Shown piece after piece: positions 1 through 5,835 of a DNA stretch of 10,320 nt. The translations under genes and the position numbers were made by a program. This stretch comes from an uncultured Collinsella sp. (lineage in GTDB: Bacteria > Actinomycetota > Coriobacteriia > Coriobacteriales > Coriobacteriaceae): assembly GCA_902475825.1 (NCBI GenBank), contig CABSBA010000040.1:1-10320 (forward strand). The letters run 5' to 3'. Within the stretch, counting starts at the first letter, position 1, and every line of letters starts with the position of its first letter. The notes beneath the pieces were generated by a model, which was not told the origin of the DNA, made no database searches, and saw nothing but the letters and a program-made list of their open reading frames with translations.

Positions 1-436
1 GCTGCTGCATCGCGATGGCAAGGGAAGCGACGTCCTTATCATCGAGCGCGATGGCCTCGACCTTAAAACGAACGCGCGACTCGTCGGAGCCTTGAACGCG
101 TGCCTCGATATGCTCAACCATCACGCGATCATCGCACTCTGCCGCGGCACGAGCGCACGAGGAAAGCGCTGCGAGTGTGACCTCGATATTGCGCTCCCCC
201 GCCGGATGCACGCAGGACGGCTCGCGACGCGCGAACATCAGGCGGAAAAAACCGATGAGCACGCCAAGCGCCACGATAGCGGCGCACACCGTAACGACGA
301 CGCGAGGCATGGTGTCACGCAACAGCAGCATAAAGCGATACGTATACGGTCCCCAGAACTGGCAGACAAGCGTACCCAGCGCCACGATGGCGGCGGCAAG
401 ATACACGATCGCTAGGGCTCGTTTGAGTACGCGCAC
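1..436 (-). CDS. AmaP-like alkaline shock response membrane anchor protein (3' end outside window)
   Basis: Likely a membrane anchor for Asp23-type alkaline shock proteins, acting at the cytoplasmic membrane. Reading leftward, 145 codons are visible: a short basic N-terminus (MRVLKRALAIVYL), a first membrane segment at about residues 7-25, a second at about 46-64, then a soluble stretch beginning near residue 82 (RNIEVTLAALSSCARAAAE). This last part matches the alternating amphipathic pattern of the Asp23/AmaP domain. AmaP proteins are known to have two N-terminal membrane helices and a C-terminal Asp23-like domain, usually totalling about 180-200 residues, so roughly the last quarter is missing. 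I chose the GTG start at 436 because AAGGGAG lies 5 bases upstream (442-448). An in-frame ATG pair at 484-487 is possible but has no Shine-Dalgarno and overlaps a TATAAT box. The family call is from sequence pattern only; Asp23 or DUF2273 genes would be expected just beyond the left edge. Confidence 0.62.
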   Translation of the reverse strand, partial: MRVLKRALAIVYLAAAIVALGTLVCQFWGPYTYRFMLLLRDTMPRVVVTVCAAIVALGVLIGFFRLMFARREPSCVHPAGERNIEVTLAALSSCARAAAECDDRVMVEHIEARVQGSDESRVRFKVEAIALDDKDVASLAIAMQQ

Positions 437-485
437 GCGCGCTCCCTTCAGGTTTCGGTCCACAGAATGCAAAACGGTTCGCATC

Positions 486-491
486 ATTATA
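486..491 (-). promoter_or_regulatory. Probable -10 box (TATAAT) for the AmaP-like gene
   Basis: A perfect TATAAT lies on the minus strand and overlaps the ATG pair at 484-487. Transcription would begin near 479, downstream of those ATGs, which favours the GTG start at 436. No good -35 is seen at the normal distance; the sequence upstream is GC-rich. Confidence 0.4.
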
Positions 492-578
492 AAAGGGCCG
501 GGTCCGGTGCCATACGCACGCGGATCCGGCTCATCTACTCCACGAGGCTTGCATGCTCGCTTCATTATGCCCAGATAT

Positions 579-596
579 GCACGGCTTAACCCGTGC
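579..596 (-). terminator. Small hairpin just after yebC; weak terminator candidate
   Basis: GCACGG and CCGTGC form a 6-bp perfect stem with a 6-base loop, 5 bases past the yebC stop codon. On the minus strand it is followed by ATATCTGG rather than a run of U, so it is at best a weak intrinsic terminator. Confidence 0.3.
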
Positions 597-601
597 GGGC
601 G

Positions 602-1408
602 CTACTCCTCCTCGAGGGCAGCGATGACCTCGTCGGTCATGTCCATGGTGCTGTAGACGTCCTGGACGTCGTCGAGCTCCTCAAGACGGTCGATGAGGCG
701 CTGGACCTTCTTGGCGTCGGTACCGGAGACCTCGGTCGGAGTGGTCGGGACCATGGTGGTCTCGGAGCCCTTGACCTGGATGCCCTGCTCCTCGAGCGCC
801 TTGGAGACAGCCATGACGTCGTTAGCAGCGGTCCAGACGATCCACTCCTCGCCGGCGTCCTCGTAGTCCTCGCCACCGGCCTCGGCGATGGCCATCATGA
901 ACTCATCCTCGTCACCGGCAGCACCGTTGGCGATCATGGTCTCCTTCTTGGCGTTCTCGTCCAGGATCTCCTTGGCGACGACGATCTGGCCCTTGCGCTC
1001 AAACTGGAAGGCGACGGAACCGGAGGTGCCCAGGTTGCCGCCAGCGTGGGAGAAGGCGGAACGGACATCAGCGGCGGTGCGGTTGCGGTTGTCGGTCAGG
1101 CAGTCAACGTAGACGGCGACACCGGCGGGACCGTAGCCCTCGTACACGATGTTCTCGTAGACGGCGGCATCGGCACCCGAACCGAAGGCCTTGTCGATAG
1201 CGGACTTGATCTTGTCCTTGGGCATGGACTGAGCCTTGGCCTTAGCAACGGCAGCGGCGAGGCTGGCGTTGTTCTCGGGCAGCGGGTCGCCGCCGAGACG
1301 GGCAGCAACGGTGATGTTGCGGCTCAGCTTGGAGAAGAGGGCGGAACGCTTGGCGTCCTGCGCGCCCTTACGATGCTTGGTTGTGGCCCACTTAGAGTGT
1401 CCGGACAT
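602..1408 (-). CDS. yebC: YebC/PmpR family protein (YebC/TACO1 type)
   Basis: A cytoplasmic YebC-family protein of 268 residues. The family was long annotated as DNA-binding transcriptional regulators; more recent work assigns several members, like mitochondrial TACO1, a role in translation at difficult proline-rich stretches. Diagnostic features are the N-terminus MSGHSKWATTKHRKGAQDAKR (1-21), YEGYGPAGVAVYVDCLTDNRNRT around residues 89-111, the GGNLGTSGSVAFQF segment (123-136), and the C-terminal RLIDRLEELDDVQDVY (237-252). AGGAG lies 7 bases before the ATG, so the start is firm. The protein is about 20 residues longer than E. coli YebC (246 aa); the extra residues fall at about 147-165, between GQIVVA and DEDEFMMAIAEAGGED. 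It is flanked by gaps on both sides and is probably transcribed alone. The sequence does not decide between the regulatory and translational roles. Confidence 0.95.
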   Translation of the reverse strand: MSGHSKWATTKHRKGAQDAKRSALFSKLSRNITVAARLGGDPLPENNASLAAAVAKAKAQSMPKDKIKSAIDKAFGSGADAAVYENIVYEGYGPAGVAVYVDCLTDNRNRTAADVRSAFSHAGGNLGTSGSVAFQFERKGQIVVAKEILDENAKKETMIANGAAGDEDEFMMAIAEAGGEDYEDAGEEWIVWTAANDVMAVSKALEEQGIQVKGSETTMVPTTPTEVSGTDAKKVQRLIDRLEELDDVQDVYSTMDMTDEVIAALEEE

Positions 1409-1541
1409 ACGTGTCTCCTATCGGTTTCGACCTAAAGCCCAGCGCAGATGCTCGGGCAATATAAACAAACGTCGTTATGATATACCTACCGGCCTGCAAG
1501 ATAAACCCCAAAATGAAGGCGTCGTGATGATGCAGCCCCTT

Positions 1542-1562
1542 GGCACAAAGCAACCTGACCCC
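1542..1562 (+). repeat. Degenerate copy of a REP-like intergenic element (copy A)
   Basis: This 21-base stretch matches 15 of 21 positions of the 3807-3827 element, sharing CACAAAG, CCTG and CCCC in the same order and spacing. It starts 18 bases beyond the stop of the large membrane protein gene. A short partner arm (CTTTG, 1574-1578) could pair with CAAAG (1546-1550), but the hairpin is much weaker than in copy B. The assignment rests on a hand alignment within this window. Confidence 0.35.
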
Positions 1563-1579
1563 AATGCGCCAATCTTTGG

Positions 1580-3763
1580 TTAGGTCCACAGGCGGTCGCT
1601 GCGGGTGATCGTGGCGCCGATGGCGAAAGGCATGCATGCAATGACCGGGTACAGGTAGCGCATGTAGGTCGACCCGTTGCATGGACCAATCAGGCACACA
1701 GCGAGCACACCCAGCAGCGGTATCCAGATGGCCAGCGCGCGCCACGAATGGCGGCGCAACAGGTAGACCACCACGACGATCATGATCCACACGTAGGTGG
1801 CCGAGCTCATGGTGAGCGAGATAAACGGAATGCGCTGCACCGCCACGCGGTACAGGTTAATCAGGTGGTCGCACCAGCGCACGGCTTTGCTGTCGACCGG
1901 ATGGAAGTCAAAGTACTTGAGGTTATCGGGCTTCGCCATGATCTCGGCACTGCGCGCCGTGCTGTAGACCCACGCATCGCGAGCGCTCGGATAGAAGTAC
2001 CCGTAGTAGTTATTGACGAGCGCCGAGATATAGCACTCGGGATCCTTTTTGAACATCTGGGCCCACACCTCAAAATAGGCCTTGATGTCCTCCTGCGAGG
2101 CGTACTCGTTAAAGCAATTTTTGACGGCGTCCGACTTATCCGGGTTGTAACGGCGACCCAGATTCTCGTACTTGAGCACACGGTCGATCACAGCGCGCTC
2201 CTCATCGGTCACCAAGCCGTCGCAGGGAGCTTCCTCAACCGTGCCATCGTCTTTGACCTTGGGATTAACGCCCGAATTAAGGCCGTCGTGCTTTTGGACG
2301 AAGCGCGCCGTCTGCTGAAACGGAATCGAGAGGATCTCGCGCTTGGAGCCCGGCGTGATATCGTGCGCCGGCATAAAGACCTTGGTGAAGTACATATTGG
2401 AGACAAGGCAGAGCGCAAGCACCGCGAGCACGCCGACCCAGCGGAAGCGTGGCGTGGCGTACGAGGGCGTGACGCCAGACTGTTTGGCCACGCGACGGGC
2501 CCCATGCGCGTCCCAAGCGCAAAACGCCGCCGCAATCACGCAGGCCGCCAACGGAAAGACCAGGCCGCCATTGCGCAAAAACGTGGAACCCATGGCACCC
2601 AGCACGAGCAACAGCCAGTCGTGGCGTGCAAAGAGCACAGGCGCCTGTTCGCCCGCGCGCTTGGCATTGGCATCGCGACGGGGCAGGCCACATGCCACGA
2701 GCTTGACGGTCTGAACGAGCAGCACCAAAAACGCATCGGCAAACAGTACGTCTTTGGTCAGCAGCGCCGCATAGTTGGAGAACATCGGCATAAACGCAAA
2801 GAACAGCAAAGTGACGCCACGGACCGGCAGGCTCACGCCCAGCTTGCGCAGCGACGATATGGAATAGGCCATGCAGGCGGCCGTGATGACAAATTGGGCA
2901 CAGGTGTAGATGGCTAGCCCCGCATTGGCGCTGTTGAATAGCGAAAGCCCCAGCTGCACACATGAGCCGATGATGGCCGTGTGCACCACCGGATGATGGC
3001 CGTTGAGCAGCACGTTGGGGTTAAGCAGGCGCAGGTAATCGCTCGTGCCGTTGGGGTAGTTGAACCATTGGCGGATCTGCGCGCCCGTATCTCCCATAAA
3101 GAGGCCGGGCAGCGAGGCGATAAGCGTGGGCGCCCAGGCAATCATGAGCACAAGAAACGGCCCGACAAAGGGATGGACCGAGAGCACGGCGTGGGCAACA
3201 CGCCACACGCGACCAAAGTGGGTCTCCGAAAACGGAATGCGGCGGGAGCTCAACCAATCTAGACACTCAAAGGCGAGGTAGAAGGCAACGACCGCCAAGA
3301 GCATCCAGCCCACGCCGCCAATCCAGGCGCAGATAACGCGTGCTTTATCGCCCAGCACAATCTCGGCCGAATCGATGAGGTCGTAGCTGCGGCCAAACAC
3401 CATGCAGACGGCAAAGAACAGCGACGGAAGGATCACCGAGGGACGCCAGGCGTCGCCGCGGCCAAAGAATACGTAGCGAAACGGCAGCGTAAGCAGGCAG
3501 GCAAGCGCAAGCAGCATGACCGCGTCGGTATGGCCGGCAAACGAGAGGAGCACCTCGTAGCACACGTACAGCATGCCCGAGGCTTTGGGGTCAATCGCCA
3601 AAACTGCGTTGCTCGACACCGGGGCGGGATCGATGGAAAACGCCGTGGTCGCCAACAGCGCAAGCAAAAATGCGATGAGCGTCTGCTTGGCGGGGTAGCG
3701 CTTAAACCAGACGATGCGGGCAGCGTCGCGCGCAGCCGTTGTGGAGAGGTCGGGATCCTTCAC
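1580..3763 (-). CDS. Large multi-spanning membrane protein, GT-C-like (DUF6020 type)
   Basis: A 727-residue polytopic membrane protein with about twelve hydrophobic segments, probably a GT-C-type glycosyltransferase using a lipid-linked sugar donor to modify surface polymers; substrate unknown. The N-terminal third (30-210) is mostly membrane. Next comes LIASLPGLFMGDTGAQIRQW (214-233), with an acidic residue in the first extracytoplasmic loop as in GT-C enzymes, then a polar NPN-HHPVVHT stretch (248-262). LTKDVLFADAF (335-345) and FLRNGGLVFP (395-404) are typical of DUF6020/ArnT-like proteins. Residues 461-650 form a large extracytoplasmic domain with several Trp/Tyr residues and four Cys (514, 550, 577, 631). 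MRYLYPV (701-707) lies in the last membrane segment. The start is GTG at 3763; AAAGG lies about 10 bases upstream, a weak site. A hairpin between this gene and lgt suggests separate transcription. The membrane nature is certain; the enzymatic role is inferred. Confidence 0.75.
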   Translation of the reverse strand: MKDPDLSTTAARDAARIVWFKRYPAKQTLIAFLLALLATTAFSIDPAPVSSNAVLAIDPKASGMLYVCYEVLLSFAGHTDAVMLLALACLLTLPFRYVFFGRGDAWRPSVILPSLFFAVCMVFGRSYDLIDSAEIVLGDKARVICAWIGGVGWMLLAVVAFYLAFECLDWLSSRRIPFSETHFGRVWRVAHAVLSVHPFVGPFLVLMIAWAPTLIASLPGLFMGDTGAQIRQWFNYPNGTSDYLRLLNPNVLLNGHHPVVHTAIIGSCVQLGLSLFNSANAGLAIYTCAQFVITAACMAYSISSLRKLGVSLPVRGVTLLFFAFMPMFSNYAALLTKDVLFADAFLVLLVQTVKLVACGLPRRDANAKRAGEQAPVLFARHDWLLLVLGAMGSTFLRNGGLVFPLAACVIAAAFCAWDAHGARRVAKQSGVTPSYATPRFRWVGVLAVLALCLVSNMYFTKVFMPAHDITPGSKREILSIPFQQTARFVQKHDGLNSGVNPKVKDDGTVEEAPCDGLVTDEERAVIDRVLKYENLGRRYNPDKSDAVKNCFNEYASQEDIKAYFEVWAQMFKKDPECYISALVNNYYGYFYPSARDAWVYSTARSAEIMAKPDNLKYFDFHPVDSKAVRWCDHLINLYRVAVQRIPFISLTMSSATYVWIMIVVVVYLLRRHSWRALAIWIPLLGVLAVCLIGPCNGSTYMRYLYPVIACMPFAIGATITRSDRLWT

Positions 3764-3803
3764 AGTCCGAAAGCCTTTCTAGAAACCTATCAAACTCGGC
3801 AAA

Positions 3804-3838
3804 ACCACCACAAAGGTGCCTGTCCCCTTTGTGGTGGT
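3804..3838. repeat. REP-like perfect inverted repeat (copy B); likely also the lgt terminator
   Basis: Arms ACCACCACAAAG (3804-3815) and CTTTGTGGTGGT (3827-3838) are perfectly complementary over 12 bp around an 11-base loop, GTGCCTGTCCC. Read on the minus strand, the hairpin begins 5 bases after the lgt stop and is followed by a short U run (from TTT, 3803-3801), so it could end lgt transcription. The GGGGACAGGCACC sequence on the minus strand resembles dispersed intergenic palindromes in other bacterial genomes, and related sequences lie at 1542-1562 and 5175-5192. Whether a REP-associated transposase exists elsewhere in the genome cannot be seen here. Confidence 0.7.
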
Positions 3839-3843
3839 CTTGG

Positions 3844-4665
3844 TTAGGCGTCGAGGTAGATGCGCTGGGGGCGATTGCGGTGTCGGGCGAAGATGATGAG
3901 CGCCAGGCCGGCGATCACGAGCGGCAAACTCAGCAGCTGACCCATGGTGATAATGCCTCCCAGCAGATAACCCAGCTGAGCATCGGGCACGCGCACGAAC
4001 TCAACGAGAAAGCGGACGATGCCGTACCCCATCACGAACACGCCCATAAACGTACCCTGGGGCAGCAGCGGCTTTTTGCGGCTGAGCACCTGCAAAATAC
4101 AGAAGAGCACGACGCCCTCTAGGAATGCCTCATAGAGCTGGGAAGGATGACGCGGCATATCGCCCGCGGTGCCGCCAAAGACCACACCCCAGGGCAGATC
4201 GGTCGGCTTACCCCACAGCTCACCGTTGACGAAGTTGGCGCAACGTCCCAGGCACAGGGCCAGCGGGGCGCCGATCACGGCAAGGTCGGCGACGGTCCAT
4301 GCATCAAGCTTGTACATGCGGCACACGATGATGCCGCCCAAGATGCCGCCCACCAGGCCACCGTGGAAGCTCATGCCGCCCTCGTTGGTGGCAAAGATCT
4401 CGAGCGGGTGAGTCCAATAGTAGCCATCGCCGTAAAAGATGACGTAGAACAGGCGCGCGCCGATGATGAGGCCAAAGACCGCGCCGACCACGACGCTCGT
4501 CAGGTCATCGATCGTGATGTCGAAGCCCCAACGACGCTGCGTGCGGTACATAACAACCGCCGTGAGCAGGGCGCCGACCACATAGGCCAGACCGTACCAG
4601 TAGATCGTGATGGGGCCCGCCGAGATTGCAACGGGGTCAAGCATATGGTAGAGGTCGTTGAGCAT
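3844..4665 (-). CDS. lgt: Prolipoprotein diacylglyceryl transferase
   Basis: Transfers diacylglycerol from phosphatidylglycerol to the lipobox cysteine of prolipoproteins, the first step of lipoprotein maturation, in the cytoplasmic membrane. The 273-residue product has about seven membrane segments. Family hallmarks are IGARLFYV (68-75), MSFHGGLVGG (98-107) with His101 corresponding to the essential E. coli His103, the signature GRCANFVNGELWG (140-152) with Arg141 and Asn144 corresponding to Arg143 and Asn146, RHPSQLYEA (172-180), and RFLVEFVRVPD (218-228), which carries the C-terminal arginine region. I start at ATG 4665 because AGGGGG lies 6 bases upstream and the next residues (MLNDLYHMLDPVAISAGPITIYWYG) match the usual N-terminus. 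An upstream in-frame ATG at 4725 would add 20 unlikely residues. The NifU-like gene lies 109 bp upstream on the same strand and may be cotranscribed. Confidence 0.97.
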   Translation of the reverse strand: MLNDLYHMLDPVAISAGPITIYWYGLAYVVGALLTAVVMYRTQRRWGFDITIDDLTSVVVGAVFGLIIGARLFYVIFYGDGYYWTHPLEIFATNEGGMSFHGGLVGGILGGIIVCRMYKLDAWTVADLAVIGAPLALCLGRCANFVNGELWGKPTDLPWGVVFGGTAGDMPRHPSQLYEAFLEGVVLFCILQVLSRKKPLLPQGTFMGVFVMGYGIVRFLVEFVRVPDAQLGYLLGGIITMGQLLSLPLVIAGLALIIFARHRNRPQRIYLDA

Positions 4666-4692
4666 ATCGATCCCCCTGCTCCCTACATACAA

Positions 4693-4725
4693 ATGCGGCC
4701 GCGGGCCTTGCGCTCGCAGCCGCAT
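4693..4725 (-). terminator. Hairpin between the nifU-like gene and lgt
   Basis: ATGCGGC (4693-4699) and GCCGCAT (4719-4725) form a 7-bp stem with a 19-base GC-rich loop. On the minus strand it is followed by TTTGTATG, a poor U tract, and lies 27 bases before the lgt start. It could be a weak terminator or attenuator, or lgt leader structure. A second small hairpin (TGCGGA/TCCGCA, 4744-4763) lies just after the nifU-like stop. Confidence 0.3.
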
Positions 4726-4774
4726 ATTTGGGCGTGACGTCTATGCGGAGCATGTCGTCCGCAGCTTTCGCATC

Positions 4775-5053
4775 TTAGAACGGCGCGTACTCGTCGTACA
4801 GGTCCTCGGCCTCGCCGGAAGCATTGACCTGCTCGACGCGGGTAACGCCGGGCACATGCTCCTTCAGGATACGCTCGATACCCATGGAAAGGGTTAGCGA
4901 GCTCATGGGACAGCCGGCGCAAGCGCCCTGCAGTTCCAGCTTGACGACGCCCTCGTCATCGACGCCCACATACTCCATATCGCCGCCATCGGCCTGCAGG
5001 TTGGGGCGAATCTCTTCAAGAACCTTCTTAAGCAGCTCTTCGTTAACAGCCAC
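4775..5053 (-). CDS. NifU C-terminal-domain (Nfu-type) Fe-S cluster protein
   Basis: A 92-residue protein consisting essentially of one NifU C-terminal domain, which in the Nfu family binds and transfers iron-sulfur clusters to target proteins in the cytoplasm. The LLKKVLEEIRPNLQADGGDMEYV opening (8-29) is the family's characteristic start. The CxxC motif CAGC (45-48), within LQGACAGCPMSSLTL, supplies the cluster ligands, presumably shared across a dimer. The last 15 residues are acidic (EAEDLYDEYAPF). The start is GTG at 5053, with AAAGGAG 5 bases upstream. No SUF or ISC genes are visible nearby, so it stands alone here; lgt follows downstream on the same strand. The family call is strong, but the client proteins are unknown. 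Confidence 0.93.
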   Translation of the reverse strand: MAVNEELLKKVLEEIRPNLQADGGDMEYVGVDDEGVVKLELQGACAGCPMSSLTLSMGIERILKEHVPGVTRVEQVNASGEAEDLYDEYAPF

Positions 5054-5075
5054 AGGGGCTCCTTTCTCACAATAA

Positions 5076-5091
5076 CGCGGGCACGCCCGCG
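5076..5091 (-). terminator. GC-rich hairpin upstream of the nifU-like gene
   Basis: CGCGGG/CCCGCG form a 6-bp stem with a 4-base loop, followed on the minus strand by TTATT, and ending 22 bases before the GTG start, just upstream of its Shine-Dalgarno. It could end read-through from the dCMP deaminase gene or be a leader hairpin of the nifU-like mRNA. No convincing promoter was recognised in this gap. Confidence 0.35.
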
Positions 5092-5164
5092 GACAGAAGC
5101 TATGTTACTACAGCCATGTACCCGCTCACGAGCCGTCCATGCGCGCAGACGCGACTTTCACGAG

Positions 5165-5219
5165 TAGTCAATTTGGGACGGGGCTCTTTTGGCTGTTTTG
5201 CCGCCAGCTGGCGTTGGCA
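5165..5219. repeat. Candidate REP-like element (copy C)
   Basis: This lies 5 to 59 bases after the dCMP deaminase stop. It contains TAGTCAATTTGGGACGGGG (5165-5183), a T-rich stretch, and the perfect 12-bp palindrome CGCCAGCTGGCG (5202-5213) inside a slightly larger TGCC...GGCA fold. The reverse complement of 5175-5192 (CCAAAAGAGCCCCGTCCC) aligns with the copy B loop and arm at about 14 of 19 positions with one gap. A 14-base part (5165-5178) also matches the minus strand of 6741-6754 at 13 of 14 positions. No terminator-like U run follows on the minus strand. Confidence 0.35.
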
Positions 5220-5223
5220 CGCG

Positions 5224-5748
5224 CTACTGCCGAGCCTGTCCCCCGGTACCAATCTGGACATCGACGATGACCTGGCGGTAGCTGATGCCGCAGGAGTCGA
5301 GAATGCGGCGGCTGATACGGCCGTCATCGGTGTCGGCATACTTATTGTCCAGGTAGACGACCTCGCCCACGCCCACCTGCGCCAGGATCTTGGCGCAGTC
5401 GTGGCACGGGAATAGCGTGACGTAGACCGTGGAACCCTCAAGGTCTTTGAGCGAGCCGCGGTAGTTGAGCACGGCGTTGGCCTCGGCATGCACCACGTAG
5501 TTGTGCTTATCCTGCAGCGGGTCATCGCTCGTGCCCCACGGGAAAAAGTCGTCGTTGAGCGCCGAGGGCGTACCGTTGTAGCCCACCGAAAGAATGCGGT
5601 GGTTGGTGCTGGCGATGCACGCGCCCACCTGCGTATTGGGGTCCTTGCTGCGGCGCTGCGCGGCGATGGCCACGCTCATAAAGAACTCGTCCCAGCTAAT
5701 AACGTCGCGGCGCTTGCCCGACGCAGTTTGATGAAGATCGTCCGACAT
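5224..5748 (-). CDS. Deoxycytidylate (dCMP) deaminase, ComEB type
   Basis: Probably deaminates dCMP to dUMP with a catalytic zinc, feeding thymidylate synthesis. The 174-residue product carries the zinc motif of the cytidine/deoxycytidylate deaminase superfamily: HAE at 87-89 (His ligand and catalytic Glu) and PCHDC at 114-118 (two Cys ligands). RRSKDPNTQVGACI (32-45) and VGYNGTPS (55-62) are characteristic of dCMP deaminases rather than tRNA or guanine deaminases. Length matches single-domain dCMP deaminases and ComEB. I start at ATG 5748 because GGAGGTG lies 6 bases upstream. The longer reading from 5784 would place its start codon inside a TACAAT -10 box, so it is unlikely to be translated. 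The gene follows coaX on the same strand after an 87-bp gap containing its own promoter box. Confidence is high for the family and good for the substrate. Confidence 0.92.
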   Translation of the reverse strand: MSDDLHQTASGKRRDVISWDEFFMSVAIAAQRRSKDPNTQVGACIASTNHRILSVGYNGTPSALNDDFFPWGTSDDPLQDKHNYVVHAEANAVLNYRGSLKDLEGSTVYVTLFPCHDCAKILAQVGVGEVVYLDNKYADTDDGRISRRILDSCGISYRQVIVDVQIGTGGQARQ

Positions 5749-5782
5749 GGCAGACACCTCCGAAATCGCAATAGTTTGACCC

Positions 5783-5788
5783 ATTGTA
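5783..5788 (-). promoter_or_regulatory. Probable -10 box (TACAAT) for the dCMP deaminase gene
   Basis: TACAAT on the minus strand matches the consensus at 5 of 6 positions. Transcription would start near 5776, giving a leader of about 28 bases that includes GGAGGTG before ATG 5748. No clear -35 is seen 16-18 bases upstream. The box overlaps the ATG at 5784. Confidence 0.5.
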
Positions 5789-5835
5789 GCAGGCGAAAGG
5801 TGGGGCTGTTTCCTCTCCCGCCGACGTTCTCGGCT

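Noticed and set aside
593..1435. A 280-codon plus-strand frame opposite yebC
   Set aside because: Val/Leu/Gly/Asp-rich antisense artefact; the minus-strand frame is unmistakably YebC.
1409..1579. A clear promoter for yebC in the 171-base gap upstream of it
   Set aside because: TATATT and TATCAT-like stretches occur on the minus strand, but none has a -35 at a sensible distance, so no specific promoter is called.
1748..2917. A 389-codon open frame on the plus strand opposite the GT-C-like gene
   Set aside because: Composition rich in His, Arg, Gln and Asp with no motifs. It is the shadow of a well-formed membrane protein.
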